Assembly: GCF_030518155.1 (NCBI RefSeq) | Contig: NZ_JAULRU010000692.1 | Location: 16,611-80,610 of the forward strand | DNA from: Gilvimarinus gilvus | GTDB taxonomy: Bacteria > Pseudomonadota > Gammaproteobacteria > Pseudomonadales > Cellvibrionaceae | Direction: 5' to 3' | DNA length: 64,000 nt | Part shown: positions 54,626 to 64,000 of the stretch, piece after piece | Layout of the letters: the number at the start of each line of letters is the position of its first letter | Position numbering within the stretch: position 1 is the first letter of the stretch | Position numbers and translations under genes: made by a program | The notes under the pieces: model-generated | What the model was told of the DNA's origin: nothing | Databases searched by the model: none | The model's input: the letters and a program-made list of their open reading frames with translations, nothing else

Positions 54626-55783
54626 GTGCTGACTCTTCCGCCTCTGTCTCTGTACATCCATATCCCCTGGTGCGTGCGCAAATGCCCTTATTGCGACTTT
54701 AACTCGCACCAGAGTGATACCCATGTACCGGAGCAAGCATATGTCGCGGCACTTGCCCGCGACCTCGCGGCAGATGCCGAGCTGGCACAGGGGCGCAGGC
54801 TTACCAGTATCTTTTTTGGCGGCGGCACACCTAGCTTATTTTCGTGTGCTGCTATTGGCGAGATACTCAACAGCGCCGAGCGCATTATTGGTTTCGAAGA
54901 AAATATCGAAATCACACTGGAGGCGAACCCAGGGACCTTTGAGCAAGACAAGTTTCGCGGCTTTCGCAGCGCAGGAGTCAATCGTCTGTCCATTGGTATT
55001 CAAAGCTTTAACGATGAACAGCTTCAGGCGCTGGGGCGAATTCACGATGGTGATGCGGCCCTAAAGGCCACGGACACAGCCCGCCGGGCAGGGTTCGACA
55101 ACCTCAATCTGGATTTAATGCACGGCTTACCGGGCCAAAGTCTAGCCGCCGCCATGCAAGACCTGAACACCGCACTAGCGCTCGAGCCTGAACACCTAAG
55201 TTGGTATCAGCTCACCATTGAGCCCAACACCGTGTTCTACAGTAAACCCCCAACACTGCCTGTCGAGGACACTTTGGCAGACATACAAGATGTCGGCCAT
55301 GACAAACTCCAACAAGCAGGCTTCAAGCGTTATGAAGTATCGGCCTACGCGCGTACTGCCCGCGCCAAACACAATATGAATTATTGGCAATTTGGCGACT
55401 ATTTGGGTATTGGCGCCGGCGCCCACGGCAAATTCACCACCCCCAATAACGGCACCATTTTTCGCCAGTGGAAAACCCGCCAGCCCGATGCCTATCTCAA
55501 TGCCGACGCTGGCCCTGGGCGTTTCCCCAACCCTTTTTGCGCCGGCCGCGAGGTTATAGAGCCCGACGCCAGAGCACTGGAATTTTTGCTCAATGCTCTG
55601 CGCCTAACTGAAGGCTGTGCACCCACTACTTTTACTGAGCGCACCGGCTTACCTCTTGATGCGCTAGAGCCTCACTGGCAGGAACTCGCCGGCAAAGGAC
55701 TGGTGCAGTCGCGCAGCCAACGCATCGCTACCACCGAGCTGGGCATGCGTTTTCTAAACGATGTTTTAGGCGCCTACACCTGA
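54626..55783 (+). CDS. hemW: Radical SAM heme chaperone (HemN-like)
   Basis: The 385-residue protein has the radical SAM CxxxCxxC site in YIHIPWCVRKCPYCDFNSH, SIFFGGGTPSLFS, NRLSIGIQSFNDEQLQALGR and LDLMHGLPGQ. HemW delivers heme and is related to, but not, coproporphyrinogen dehydrogenase. It starts at a GTG. In Pseudomonas it directly follows rdgB; here a receptor, an NTF2-like gene and a pectate lyase gene are inserted between them. Confidence 0.93.
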   Translation: MLTLPPLSLYIHIPWCVRKCPYCDFNSHQSDTHVPEQAYVAALARDLAADAELAQGRRLTSIFFGGGTPSLFSCAAIGEILNSAERIIGFEENIEITLEANPGTFEQDKFRGFRSAGVNRLSIGIQSFNDEQLQALGRIHDGDAALKATDTARRAGFDNLNLDLMHGLPGQSLAAAMQDLNTALALEPEHLSWYQLTIEPNTVFYSKPPTLPVEDTLADIQDVGHDKLQQAGFKRYEVSAYARTARAKHNMNYWQFGDYLGIGAGAHGKFTTPNNGTIFRQWKTRQPDAYLNADAGPGRFPNPFCAGREVIEPDARALEFLLNALRLTEGCAPTTFTERTGLPLDALEPHWQELAGKGLVQSRSQRIATTELGMRFLNDVLGAYT

Positions 55784-55822
55784 CCACAAACGGCTGGTTG
55801 GCCAAGTATCGATGATTGTCAC

Positions 55823-55850
55823 CTGACAACCACACTTTCACTGCTACAAT
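55823..55850 (+). promoter_or_regulatory. Candidate promoter of the hybrid kinase gene
   Basis: CTGACA (55823-55828) and TACAAT (55845-55850) are separated by 16 bases, 39 bases upstream of the ATG. It is a visual match to the sigma-70 consensus. Confidence 0.42.
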
Positions 55851-55888
55851 TAAATGAAAGAATTCGAACTGGATGCGCCGCCACCCAA

Positions 55889-58297
55889 ATGTTGTCTTTT
55901 TCTAATTACGCTCGCGAGAACCCCATCGCTACCCGCCTGCTCGGGCTTATCATTCTTTGCAGCTCCTTAATCACTCTTATCGCCATCATATTGCAGCTCT
56001 ATGCCAGCTTTAACGACGATATATCCTCGCTGGAAAAACGCCTCGATCAGGTACGTGTCAGTACGCTCGCGAGCATCACTAAAAGCCTGTGGGGGTTTGA
56101 TCAGGAGCAGCTGCAAATTCAAGTCGACAGCGTGCTGGAAGTCGCCGATGTGGTTCTGGTCCAAGTGGACTGGCGCGACTGGAATAATCAATCGCAAATA
56201 CTCACGGCGGCCAAACCGAACATCAATACCGAGGTAACCGAAAATAGCCCTACCCGGTTCTTAGTCAAGCGCTATGACCTCGTCTACGAGGATGAAACCA
56301 CCAGCGCGCAACATCTGGGCACCCTGACTGTTACAGCCAATTTGTCGAGTATTTACGACAAGCTGTGGGAGCGGGCGCTGTTTATAGCCGCCATTCAGGG
56401 CACCAAAACCATGGTGGTGTCGCTGCTGATCTTGTGGCTCATCTACACCATGCTGACCCGCCATATGGTCACCATTGCCCAATACGCTCGCCAACTCAAT
56501 TTGCAGAAACTGGCTACCCCGCTGACACTCAACCGTATCAAGGCCGACAAAGCCCCAGATGAACTGGACAACGTAACCGATGCCATCAACCACATGCGTG
56601 AAACCCTGCTCGACGATATTGAGCAGCGACGCTCAATGGAATTGGCGCTGTTAGCAGAAAAAGAAGAAAAGATTGAAACTCGTCGGCAAAAACTCGCTGC
56701 AGAAGACGCCAATCGCGCCAAGAGCCAATTCCTCGCTACCATGAGCCACGAAATTCGCACGCCGATGAATGGCGTTATAGGCATGGTGGAAATGTTGCGC
56801 GACACACCGCTCGACGACAACCAAAAGCATTACCTCGAGGTGATTCATCGCAGCGGCGAGACCCTGCTCGACATTATCAACGATATTCTCGATTACTCGA
56901 AAATTGAAGCGGGCAAAATGGCGCTGGAAACCGCTGAGCTTGAAGTTCGCACCCTGGTCGAAGACTGCATCCAACTGTTTGGGGCAACCGCCAATAAGCG
57001 CGGTATCGAGCTGTACTGCTATATACACCCGGACATTCCCACGAAGTTGCGCGGCGACCCCACCCGGCTGCGCCAAATAATCACGAACCTGGTGGGCAAC
57101 GCCTTTAAATTCACCACCGATGGTTCGATCGCGGTAGAGGTAAAGCTGTGTGATGACAGCACACCGGTGGTCCCCAAACTGAGAGTCTCCGTCGCCGACA
57201 CGGGTATTGGGATTAGCGAACAAGCGCAGAAGTATTTGTTCGACGCCTTTAATCAGGCCGACACTTCCACCACCCGCAATTACGGCGGCACAGGGCTCGG
57301 GCTCGCCATTTGTAAAAGCCTAACAGAGCTAATGCATGGCGATATAGGCGTGAACAGCACTAAGGGCATAGGCTCCACCTTTTGGTTCACCGCCTGCTTC
57401 GCCCCTTCGGCCAGCGCTGTCAGCTCGCCGGAGTCGCATCAGGCACTGGCCGGTAAGCGCCTTCTGGTTGCGGAGCCCAGTGCCGCCATTCGCGAACTGT
57501 TTGTGCATTACTGCAACCAATGGAACATTGAATTAGTCTGCCTTACTAGCGCCAGTGCAACCCTGGAACTACTTGAGCAGGACACCAATTTCAACTTCGC
57601 CATTCTCTGCCAACAATTGCCGGTGATGTCGGGCCTGCAGCTGACCGAACGTATCCGCCGGGAATTATCCGCAGAAAAACTGCCGGTGATACTCATGTCT
57701 GGCTCCGATGACCCACTGGCCACAAAAGCGCTAGAGCGGCTGGAGGTCGCTCAGGTTCTGCGCAAACCCGTTATCGAAATGAAGCTTTACGCCGCACTGT
57801 GCGCCAGCCTGGGCATCACGTTAGCAACCAGCGAACGCGAGCAAGCAACAACGTTGGCGAAGGAGCAACACTCTTTGGCGCACCTCAAGGTACTGGTAGC
57901 GGAGGATAATGCCGTCAACCGTATGGTCATCAAAGGCCTGCTAGGCAAACTGGCCGTTGAGCCGGTCATGGCCGAAAATGGCCGCCAGGCGTTTGAAGCC
58001 GTGCGCACCGCTGATCCGGCCTATGACTTAATTTTGATGGATTGCGAAATGCCGGAAATGGATGGCTTTGAAGCGACAGAGGCCATTCGCGACTATGAAA
58101 AACGTAATGCCTTACCCGCCACCACTATCGTGGCACTCACTGCACACGCCCTGCAAGAGCATCGCGAAGCCGTATTCGCCTGCGGCATGGACCACTTTTT
58201 ATGCAAACCGATAACGCTGGACAGCCTCACCACCGCGCTTAACAAGCTCGGTCTGGCCCCCGGCAACAAAGTCGAAAGCCGTATTGCCGGGGGCTAA
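55889..58297 (+). CDS. Hybrid sensor histidine kinase with one degenerate and one intact receiver
   Basis: The 802-residue membrane protein has TM1 (about 15-40), a periplasmic sensor region (41-160), TM2 (about 165-190), a HAMP-like linker and HisKA with His287 ([19 protein letters not shown]). The HATPase has [10 protein letters not shown] and [14 protein letters not shown] first receiver-like domain (about 525-645) lacks the phospho-Asp: [12 protein letters not shown] replaces the usual D. The second receiver is complete, with Asp718 in [13 protein letters not shown] and Lys in FLCKPIT. No HPt domain is present, so a separate phosphotransfer protein is needed. The signal is unknown. Confidence 0.9.
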   Translation: MLSFSNYARENPIATRLLGLIILCSSLITLIAIILQLYASFNDDISSLEKRLDQVRVSTLASITKSLWGFDQEQLQIQVDSVLEVADVVLVQVDWRDWNNQSQILTAAKPNINTEVTENSPTRFLVKRYDLVYEDETTSAQHLGTLTVTANLSSIYDKLWERALFIAAIQGTKTMVVSLLILWLIYTMLTRHMVTIAQYARQLNLQKLATPLTLNRIKADKAPDELDNVTDAINHMRETLLDDIEQRRSMELALLAEKEEKIETRRQKLAAEDANRAKSQFLATMSHEIRTPMNGVIGMVEMLRDTPLDDNQKHYLEVIHRSGETLLDIINDILDYSKIEAGKMALETAELEVRTLVEDCIQLFGATANKRGIELYCYIHPDIPTKLRGDPTRLRQIITNLVGNAFKFTTDGSIAVEVKLCDDSTPVVPKLRVSVADTGIGISEQAQKYLFDAFNQADTSTTRNYGGTGLGLAICKSLTELMHGDIGVNSTKGIGSTFWFTACFAPSASAVSSPESHQALAGKRLLVAEPSAAIRELFVHYCNQWNIELVCLTSASATLELLEQDTNFNFAILCQQLPVMSGLQLTERIRRELSAEKLPVILMSGSDDPLATKALERLEVAQVLRKPVIEMKLYAALCASLGITLATSEREQATTLAKEQHSLAHLKVLVAEDNAVNRMVIKGLLGKLAVEPVMAENGRQAFEAVRTADPAYDLILMDCEMPEMDGFEATEAIRDYEKRNALPATTIVALTAHALQEHREAVFACGMDHFLCKPITLDSLTTALNKLGLAPGNKVESRIAGG

Positions 58298-58509
58298 CCA
58301 GTCCCGTTTTCCTTGCGCATAGACTCGCCCAATCAGCTCAATAGCGAACGCTTGCTTGAACGCAAGCCAAGGTATCCTTATTATTCGCATAGGGCCAAAC
58401 GGACAGAAGGACTTTAATTCCTGCTCTCTGCCCCCATATACAAGGGCAACCCCACGACAATACACAGCACCTTTAATTACCCGATTGCGGGTTTGGAGAT
58501 TTTTGCACT

Positions 58510-58839
58510 ATGAGTAACGACACCATTGTTCACGTTACCGATGACTCTTTTGACGCCGACGTTCTGCAATCGGACGTACCCGTACTGGTCGATTTTTGGG
58601 CGGCCTGGTGCGGTCCTTGTAAAATGATCGCCCCGGTTCTCGATGAACTGGTTGACCAATACCAAGGTAAAATCAAGATTGCTAAAATGGATGTTGATGC
58701 CAACAAAGAAACGCCGGCCAAGTTCGGTATTCGCGGCATCCCGACCTTGATTATCTTCAAAGGCGGCAACGTTGAAAGTACCAAAGTTGGCGCCCTGTCG
58801 CGCCCACAGCTGGTAGAGTTCATCGAATCTGTCCTGTAA
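58510..58839 (+). CDS. trxA: Thioredoxin 1
   Basis: The 109-residue protein has the active site [21 protein letters not shown], the cis-Pro region [14 protein letters not shown] and the usual length. It reduces cytoplasmic disulfides. It precedes rho, the order seen in E. coli and Pseudomonas. GGAG lies about 11 bases upstream of the ATG. Confidence 0.97.
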   Translation: MSNDTIVHVTDDSFDADVLQSDVPVLVDFWAAWCGPCKMIAPVLDELVDQYQGKIKIAKMDVDANKETPAKFGIRGIPTLIIFKGGNVESTKVGALSRPQLVEFIESVL

Positions 58840-59258
58840 GTGCAACTGAACTTACCAAGGCAAGTGGCGCTGTCGTCTCACGGCAGTGCCAGTACAGCCA
58901 CACTGTTTTCACGGGCTTTGCACTTTTCGAACTTTGCCGCTATACTCCAAGGCACTTGTAACAGCTCTCATAGATTCAGCCCCTGTATTCGCGTCACCAA
59001 CCCGCCATATTAGGGCCGAAATAAAGACTCCCTGCTGATATTTCCAACTTCCAGAGCGTTTTCTGTGGGTATACACTAAGCCGGATAGTCTTGACTGAGC
59101 GTTGTAACAGAAATTTAATTGAAGTTAGCGTCACAAAACAACAAGATACACGCCAACTTAAACCAGATGCTTTCGCTCTGAAAACCCAAATTTTTATTTA
59201 GCCTGCCAAGCAGATATTCCTGCAAGCAATTTAACTATTCACAACCAAGTCCAACTGT
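58840..59258 (+). promoter_or_regulatory. Long rho leader region
   Basis: These 419 bases contain no credible gene. An imperfect 11-bp hairpin near 58865-58891 follows trxA but lacks a U tract. The promoter at 58918-58946 would give a leader of about 305 bases before the rho ATG. E. coli rho has a long leader where Rho terminates its own transcript, so autoregulation is likely here too; that is an inference. The last 150 bases are C- and A-rich and poor in G, as expected for a rut-type region. Confidence 0.55.
58918..58946 (+). promoter_or_regulatory. Sigma-70 promoter of rho
   Basis: TTGCAC (58918-58923) and TATACT (58941-58946) are spaced by exactly 17 bases. This is the best promoter match seen in the window. 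Confidence 0.65.
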
Positions 59259-60518
59259 ATGAACCTTACCGATCTTAAAAAGAAACCCATTGAAGAACTG
59301 ATTGATATCGCTCGCGAAACGGGGCAAGAAAATCTAGCCCGCTCCCGCAAACAAGACATCATCTTTAATATCCTGAAACGCCACGCCAAAAGTGGTGAGG
59401 ACATCTACGGCGACGGCGTACTGGAAATCCTTCAGGATGGATTCGGCTTCCTGCGCTCCGCAGACAGTTCATACCTGGCAGGCCCCGACGACATTTACGT
59501 GTCCCCGAGCCAGATTCGCCGCTTTAACCTGCGCACCGGTGACACCATTGCGGGCAAGATTCGCCCTCCCAAAGAAGGCGAACGCTACTTCGCCTTGCTT
59601 AAAGTTAATGAAATTAATTTCGACAAGCCCGAGAGCTCCCGCAATAAAATTCTATTCGAAAACCTCACCCCGCTTTTCCCAGATCAGCGCCTAACACTAG
59701 AAACCGGTAACGGCTCGACAGAAGACTTGACCGGTCGCATTATCGATTTGATTTCACCCATCGGTAAAGGACAGCGCGGTTTGATTGTCGCGCCGCCCAA
59801 AGCCGGTAAAACCATCATGATGCAGAACATCGCTCAGGCCATTACCCGCAATAACCCCGAGTGCCACCTGATCGTACTGCTGATCGACGAGCGCCCGGAA
59901 GAAGTGACCGAAATGCAGCGCTCAGTGCGCGGCGAAGTGGTTGCCTCGACCTTTGATGAGCCACCGGCGCGTCACGTACAGGTAGCCGACATGGTGATTG
60001 AGCGTGCCAAGCGCTTGGTAGAGCACAAGAAAGACGTCATCATCTTGCTCGACTCTATTACCCGCCTTGCCCGCGCCTACAACACCGTCATCCCATCCTC
60101 CGGTAAAGTGCTTACCGGTGGTGTTGACGCCCACGCCCTGGAGCGTCCCAAGCGCTTCTTTGGTGCTGCGCGTAACATCGAAGAGGGCGGCAGCCTTTCC
60201 ATTATCGCCACCGCTCTGGTAGACACCGGCTCGAAAATGGACGAAGTGATTTACGAAGAATTTAAAGGTACCGGTAACCTTGAGTTACACCTGGACCGCA
60301 AGATCGCCGAGAAGCGCATCTACCCAGCCATGAACGTGCGTCGCTCCGGCACCCGCCGCGAAGACCTGTTAATGAAAGACGATGAACTGCAACGCGTATG
60401 GATTTTGCGCCGCCTACTCAACGACATGGAAGACGTGAGCGCTACCGAGTTTTTGGTCGACAAGCTGAAAGACTTTAAAACCAACGATGAATTCTTCCTG
60501 TCCATGAAGAGAAAGTAA
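59259..60518 (+). CDS. rho: Transcription termination factor Rho
   Basis: The 419-residue length equals E. coli and Pseudomonas Rho. It has the N-terminal helical domain ([18 protein letters not shown]), RNA-binding cold-shock-like fold ([17 protein letters not shown]), Walker [27 protein letters not shown], the Q-loop region [20 protein letters not shown] and the R-loop ERRIYP-like [17 protein letters not shown]. It is a hexameric RNA helicase that ends transcripts. Confidence 0.98.
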   Translation: MNLTDLKKKPIEELIDIARETGQENLARSRKQDIIFNILKRHAKSGEDIYGDGVLEILQDGFGFLRSADSSYLAGPDDIYVSPSQIRRFNLRTGDTIAGKIRPPKEGERYFALLKVNEINFDKPESSRNKILFENLTPLFPDQRLTLETGNGSTEDLTGRIIDLISPIGKGQRGLIVAPPKAGKTIMMQNIAQAITRNNPECHLIVLLIDERPEEVTEMQRSVRGEVVASTFDEPPARHVQVADMVIERAKRLVEHKKDVIILLDSITRLARAYNTVIPSSGKVLTGGVDAHALERPKRFFGAARNIEEGGSLSIIATALVDTGSKMDEVIYEEFKGTGNLELHLDRKIAEKRIYPAMNVRRSGTRREDLLMKDDELQRVWILRRLLNDMEDVSATEFLVDKLKDFKTNDEFFLSMKRK

Positions 60519-60542
60519 ACAATCGGGATACGGTTGACAAAT

Positions 60543-60571
60543 AACGGGGAACGAGACAGTTCCCCGTTTTT
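60543..60571 (+). terminator. Rho-independent terminator after rho
   Basis: AACGGGGAAC and GTTCCCCGTT form a perfect 10-bp stem with a 6-base loop and a run of five T residues at its end. It lies 25 bases after the rho stop. Confidence 0.88.
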
Positions 60572-60577
60572 GATTAA

Positions 60578-60612
60578 CCGTTTTCCGCGCCCCGTCACCC
60601 GTACTCCGGATC
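60578..60612. repeat. Degenerate 7-bp repeats CCGNNNN x5 before ubiD
   Basis: Five in-register units start with ccg: ccgtttt, ccgcgcc, ccgtcac, ccgtact and ccggatc. They fill the space between the rho terminator and the ubiD ATG at 60617. The periodicity matches the other heptamer arrays in this window, but the units are more diverged. Confidence 0.55.
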
Positions 60613-60616
60613 CATC

Positions 60617-62083
60617 ATGAAATACACCGATCTTCGTGACTTTATCTCGCAACTGGAAGCGCGCGGCCAACTCAAGCGCATTAGCGTTGAAGTGGACCCC
60701 AATTTAGAGATGACCGAAATCTGTGACCGCACCCTGCGCGCCGGCGGCCCCGCTTTATTGTTTGAAAACCCCAAGGGGTACAATATTCCCGTACTCGGCA
60801 ATTTATTCGGTACCCCTGAGCGAGTCGCCTTAGGTATGGGTGAGGAGTCGGTTAAGGAGTTGCGTGAAATCGGCAAACTGCTGGCTTTTTTAAAAGAGCC
60901 GGAACCACCCAAAGGCTTAAAAGACGCCTGGGAAAAACTGCCTATTTTTAAACAAGTGCTGAACATGGCACCCAAGGTATTAAAAAAAGCGCCCTGCCAG
61001 GATGTTGTACTTGAAGGCGACGCCATCGATTTAAACGCCCTACCCATCCAAACCTGCTGGCCCGGCGATGCCGCACCGTTAGTGACATGGCCTCTGGTGA
61101 TTACCCGCGGCCCGCACAAAGAAAGGCAAAACCTCGGCATCTACCGCATGCAGAAGATCGGCAAAAACCGATTGATTATGCGCTGGCTCAGCCACCGTGG
61201 CGGTGCACTGGATTTTCGCGAGTGGCAAGCAGAGCATCCGGGCAAACCTTTTCCCGTAGCGGTAGCCCTAGGCGCCGATCCCGCCACTATTTTAGGCGCC
61301 GTCACTCCGGTACCGGATACCTTAAGCGAGTACGCCTTTGCCGGCCTGTTGCGGGGCGATAAAACCGAAGTGGTTCAAGCGGGCGACAACGAATTGCAGG
61401 TACCCGCGTCTGCAGAATTTATTCTAGAGGGCCATATCGCCCCCGATGATATAGCCCCCGAAGGCCCCTACGGCGACCATACCGGCTACTACAACGAAGT
61501 GGATAACTTCCCGGTGTTTACCGTTACCCGCATTACCCACAGGCGCGACCCGATATACCACAGTACCTATACCGGTCGCCCACCGGATGAACCCGCGGTA
61601 TTGGGCCTTGCACTGAATGAAGTCTTCATTCCGCTACTGCAAAAACAGTTTCCGGAAATTGTCGACTTTTACCTGCCGCCAGAAGGCTGCTCATATCGCA
61701 TGGCCGTTGTGACCATGAAAAAGCAGTACCCGGGCCACGCCAAGCGCGTGATGATGGGGGTTTGGTCATTCTTGCGCCAGTTTATGTACACCAAGTTTGT
61801 CATCGTCACCGATGACGATGTCAACGCCCGCGACTGGAACGACGTGATTTGGGCAATTACCACACGTATGGACCCCGCGCGCGATACCACTGTAGTGGAA
61901 AACACCCCTATTGATTATCTCGACTTTGCCTCGCCCGTGTCAGGCTTAGGCTCAAAAATGGGAATGGATGCCACCAATAAGTGGCCCGGTGAAACCGACC
62001 GCGAATGGGGTGAACCTATCGTCATGGACCAGGCCGTTAAAGATCGCGTGGACGCCCTGTGGGACGAGCTCGAGATTCTTTGA
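60617..62083 (+). CDS. ubiD: 3-octaprenyl-4-hydroxybenzoate decarboxylase
   Basis: The 488-residue UbiD-family enzyme has [58 protein letters not shown] and the prenyl-FMN and substrate region [12 protein letters not shown] and [15 protein letters not shown]. It carries out the ubiquinone-pathway decarboxylation using prenylated FMN made by UbiX, which is not in this window. It lies downstream of rho after a strong terminator. Confidence 0.96.
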   Translation: MKYTDLRDFISQLEARGQLKRISVEVDPNLEMTEICDRTLRAGGPALLFENPKGYNIPVLGNLFGTPERVALGMGEESVKELREIGKLLAFLKEPEPPKGLKDAWEKLPIFKQVLNMAPKVLKKAPCQDVVLEGDAIDLNALPIQTCWPGDAAPLVTWPLVITRGPHKERQNLGIYRMQKIGKNRLIMRWLSHRGGALDFREWQAEHPGKPFPVAVALGADPATILGAVTPVPDTLSEYAFAGLLRGDKTEVVQAGDNELQVPASAEFILEGHIAPDDIAPEGPYGDHTGYYNEVDNFPVFTVTRITHRRDPIYHSTYTGRPPDEPAVLGLALNEVFIPLLQKQFPEIVDFYLPPEGCSYRMAVVTMKKQYPGHAKRVMMGVWSFLRQFMYTKFVIVTDDDVNARDWNDVIWAITTRMDPARDTTVVENTPIDYLDFASPVSGLGSKMGMDATNKWPGETDREWGEPIVMDQAVKDRVDALWDELEIL

Positions 62084-62258
62084 CACCAGCAACCAATACT
62101 CCCGTGCACCGCCACAAGGCGTAGCGTTAATAATTGCTAAGTGTGCGGCACGGCGCTTGTAAGCCCAACCAGCGGCGTTTATCTTTACCTGCAAAGCCTA
62201 AGGGTCGACTCCTTGAGCGACCTAACACACCAAAACAATAGAATAATGGAGAAAAGTC

Positions 62259-63026
62259 ATGCGTAAATTCATCGCTAAACTGGCCCTTATGGTCGGCTTA
62301 ATGACCGCGGCCTTGCCAGCTCTGGCCGAACAGTTCAGTGTACTGCTGTTCACCAAAACCGCCGGCTGGCATCACGAGTCTATTAACGCCGGCGTGACCG
62401 CCATGAAGAAAATGGCCGAGCGACATCACTTCAAACTCGACTGGCACGAGATGTCCAGCGTGTTCGCCGATGACCGCTTGAAAAACTACGACGCCGTCGT
62501 CTTTCTCAACACCACCGCCGACATCCTCAACGATGACCAGCAAGCCGCGATGGAGCGCTTTATTCAATCCGGCAAAGGTTTCGTCGGCATTCACTCTGCA
62601 TCCGACACCGAATACGAATGGGACTGGTACACCAAAATGGTGGGCCGCACCTTCCACATTCACCCAGCCATTCAAACCGCTGAAATCGATGTGATCGATC
62701 GCAAGTTCCCAGGCGTTGAACGCATGCCCGACACCTTCTTGTGGACCGATGAATTTTACGAGTTTGGCGCCGAACGCATCGACAGCCTGAATTACATCCT
62801 CTCAATCGATGAGAGCACCTACGACCCTGTCGCCGACTGGGGCCGCGTTGCCGGTGAAGGTATGGGCGACTTCCACCCCATTGCCTGGTACCACGAATAC
62901 GACGGCGGCCGCGCCTTCTACACTGGCCTTGGTCACGTACCCTCCACCTTTGAAGACAAAATGTTCTTAGAACACATTTATGGTGGTTTGTATTGGGCAG
63001 CTACCGGTAAAGGTATGCGCAAGTAA
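62259..63026 (+). CDS. Exported ThuA-domain protein
   Basis: The 255-residue protein has a signal peptide (LALMVGLMTAALPALA). The ThuA domain (class I glutamine-amidotransferase-like fold) has VLLFTKTAGWHHESI, YDAVVFLNTTADIL, FVGIHSASDTEYEWDWY, PDTFLWTDEFYEF and HPIAWYHEYDGGRAFYTGLGH. The family is linked to sugar metabolism (trehalose utilisation in rhizobia) but its activity is unclear. GGAG precedes the ATG and a strong terminator follows, so it is likely monocistronic. Confidence 0.88.
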   Translation: MRKFIAKLALMVGLMTAALPALAEQFSVLLFTKTAGWHHESINAGVTAMKKMAERHHFKLDWHEMSSVFADDRLKNYDAVVFLNTTADILNDDQQAAMERFIQSGKGFVGIHSASDTEYEWDWYTKMVGRTFHIHPAIQTAEIDVIDRKFPGVERMPDTFLWTDEFYEFGAERIDSLNYILSIDESTYDPVADWGRVAGEGMGDFHPIAWYHEYDGGRAFYTGLGHVPSTFEDKMFLEHIYGGLYWAATGKGMRK

Positions 63027-63048
63027 TTATTAGCCGTTTGGCTGCATT

Positions 63049-63078
63049 AAAAGGCGAGCTTTTTGCTCGCCTTTTTTT
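63049..63078 (+). terminator. Rho-independent terminator of the ThuA gene
   Basis: AAAAGGCGAGC and GCTCGCCTTTT form a perfect 11-bp stem with a 5-T loop and continue into a T run (63072-63078). It begins 23 bases after the stop. Confidence 0.93.
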
Positions 63079-63370
63079 GTTTTTGCGGTTTTCTTTGTGC
63101 GTCTAATCTAAGGTGTCCATTATCAGACTTTTGCGCCCTATTTCGCTGGGCGGGCGAGTTACTTTTTTGGTGAGCAAGACATAGCCGGTCGCTTTTGCGC
63201 TTTCATGCGCTCGCAACAAAGCGGGCCCCGTCGGGGCTCCCTCACTCCGGATTACTTTAGCAGGCCGTATCGACAGGCGATGACCCATGCCACCCTCTCT
63301 CGCTCTACGAGCCATTCACGTCGCCCATGCGCGTTTACCCACTAAAACAAACCTCCTCTCGGCTCATGGG

Positions 63371-63399
63371 CACGGAGCCTTGCTAAGCAAGGCTCCGTG
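63371..63399 (-). repeat. 29-bp perfect palindrome at the 3' end of the NIPSNAP gene
   Basis: A 14-base arm (cacggagccttgct), one central base and the exact inverse arm lie directly after the NIPSNAP stop codon. It could form a strong mRNA 3' hairpin, although no T run follows on the minus strand. Confidence 0.65.
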
Positions 63400-63400
63400 A

Positions 63401-63841
63401 CTAATACCCCTTGGCGAATCGAGACTCCACTTGCAAATAACCGTTCGGGTCGGGGTGCTTGGCCCAGATTTTCTGCCACTGCTCGCCGGCAAAAAGTTGT
63501 TCATTGGTTTTTGCTCGCTCTTGCATAGAGCCCCAACGAATAATCCAGGTGACATTTGCTGAACCTAGGCTCAACTCCATAGGGCTGGCACCGTTTATCT
63601 CTGGCGCTTGGGCGTTGCCCACCCAAAAACCTACCACGTTCAGATTCTCCCGAAGAAAAGGAGCCGCCTCCTCAAGCAGCCAGACTTTATAAGCATCAAA
63701 TTGGGCTGGATCATAATGATAATTGCGAATCTCGAATATCGCTTGATCATCCACACTGTCAGAGGATTGCTCCTCGGCATTTACAGCCGAAGCACATAGC
63801 AATCCGAAAATAACCAAATAACTTAGTAATATTTTTCTCAT
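63401..63841 (-). CDS. Exported NIPSNAP-family protein
   Basis: The 146-residue product has a signal peptide (ILLSYLVIFGLLCASAVNA). A NIPSNAP-type dimeric alpha/beta-barrel domain has IFEIRNYHYDPAQFDAYKVWL, VVGFWVGNAQAPEIN and VTWIIRWGSMQERAKTNEQL. Function unknown. ATG 63841 (MRKILLS) is used; an in-frame codon at 63868 gives nine more residues. It begins only 27 bases after the transposase stop on the same strand. Confidence 0.8.
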   Translation of the reverse strand: MRKILLSYLVIFGLLCASAVNAEEQSSDSVDDQAIFEIRNYHYDPAQFDAYKVWLLEEAAPFLRENLNVVGFWVGNAQAPEINGASPMELSLGSANVTWIIRWGSMQERAKTNEQLFAGEQWQKIWAKHPDPNGYLQVESRFAKGY

Positions 63842-63868
63842 TTTTATTTTCTCAGTAATGAATGGCAC

Positions 63869-64000
63869 TTACTTAAGCTTTTTCGGATGACCACTCTTTC
63901 TGACTTCTTCGCGTGCTTGATCTCTTGGTTTTAACAGTAGTGGGAACGGTTTTGGCCTTCTCTTGACGGCTCGGGGCTCTATACGCCTAGGTCGATTACC
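63869..64000 (-). mobile_element. C-terminal 43 codons of an IS4-family transposase, cut by the window edge
   Basis: The minus-strand frame from the right edge to a TAA at 63869 encodes NRPRRIEPRAVKRRPKPF followed by PLLLKPRDQARE and a basic end (GHPKKLK). The block RxEPRxVKRRPKPFP is characteristic of the C-terminus of IS4-group DDE transposases. The frame is too short to be listed alone. The rest of the element lies beyond the window; no terminal inverted repeat could be identified between this stop and the NIPSNAP gene. Confidence 0.72.

Larger units (their letters stand above)
63027..63400. other. Gene-free region with terminator, unexplained sequence and a strong hairpin
   Basis: After the ThuA terminator there are about 290 bases without a convincing gene. 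A 70-codon minus-strand frame (63103-63315) has no ribosome site and looks spurious. The stretch around 63140-63240 includes GC-rich segments such as GCGGGCCCCGTCGGGGCTCCC and differs in texture from other intergenic regions here. It may be a remnant of a repetitive or mobile sequence near the transposase. Confidence 0.4.

Noticed and set aside
54626..55783. Annotation as oxygen-independent coproporphyrinogen oxidase (HemN)
   Set aside because: Length, the short N-terminus before the CxxxCxxC site and the rdgB-side location match HemW, not HemN.
55816..55850. TTGTCA / TACAAT as the kinase promoter
   Set aside because: The spacer would be 23 bases. CTGACA at 55823 gives a 16-base spacer and is preferred.
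62084..62258. tRNA-like or rRNA-like sequence in the larger gaps
   Set aside because: I looked in the gaps near 37.1, 50.2, 58.4, 58.9 and 62.1 kb and saw no T-arm GTTCRA with flanking stems that would support a tRNA.
63103..63315. Minus-strand 70-codon frame
   Set aside because: It is Arg- and Gly-rich, with no ribosome site or family, and lies in a gene-free stretch of odd composition. Treated as chance.

Overview
The window looks like the chromosome of a marine or plant-polysaccharide-degrading gammaproteobacterium, most likely of the Cellvibrionaceae (Cellvibrio / Saccharophagus / Teredinibacter / Simiduia type). This is an inference from three things: a mannan-degradation locus, a Pseudomonas-like gene order around pilGHIJK-chpABC, pilTU, metXW and rdgB-hemW, and housekeeping genes typical of gammaproteobacteria. 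No database search was possible.

Layout. (i) 1-8.4 kb is a mannan/galactomannan locus. A minus-strand run reads sodium:sugar symporter, GH130 phosphorylase, mannobiose/cellobiose 2-epimerase, GH5 mannanase lipoprotein and the first 35 codons of a probable GH27 alpha-galactosidase cut by the left edge. A LacI-type regulator is divergent, and a second AGE-fold enzyme (mannose isomerase-like) follows. Related 14-bp palindromes (consensus TGWAACCGRTTWCA) lie at four promoters and probably define the regulon. (ii) 8.5-16.3 kb holds a binding-protein-like orphan, coaD, rsmD, ftsY-ftsE-ftsX, rpoH, a DUF423 protein, trmB and a CPBP protease. (iii) 16.3-24.6 kb is mixed: a frameshifted DJ-1/PfpI gene, an oxidoreductase, a CBS protein with a KefB-like antiporter, a guanidine-II riboswitch in front of gdx, small envelope proteins, a glutathione peroxidase homologue and rsmE.

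(iv) 24.6-37.0 kb is a complete minus-strand Pil-Chp chemosensory operon, pilG-pilH-pilI-pilJ-pilK-chpA-chpB-chpC, with an extra small lipoprotein gene at its 3' end. It controls type IV pilus (twitching) behaviour. (v) 37.3-50.2 kb is the matching syntenic block: gshB, tonB3, yqgE, ruvX, pilU, pilT, yggS, proC, yggT, a bacterial dynamin-like GTPase, metX, metW, a DUF4426 gene and rdgB. The pilT and pilU retraction ATPases are the motor side of the system that Pil-Chp regulates. (vi) 50.3-58.3 kb has a Fur-box-preceded TonB-dependent receptor, an NTF2-like protein, a PL10 pectate lyase with a GntR-like operator, hemW and a hybrid histidine kinase. (vii) 58.5-64 kb has trxA, rho with a long leader, ubiD, a ThuA-domain protein, a NIPSNAP protein and the C-terminus of an IS4-family transposase cut by the right edge.

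The most unusual feature is a scattered family of 7-bp tandem repeats (GTTTTCC x13, GTTCACC x3, GTCTGAG/GTCAGAC mixtures, TTCCCCG x3.7, CCGNNNN). They sit almost exactly at gene 3' ends, and several contain the stop codon of the neighbouring gene. The 13-copy array separates pilT from pilU. No tRNA, rRNA or CRISPR array was seen.
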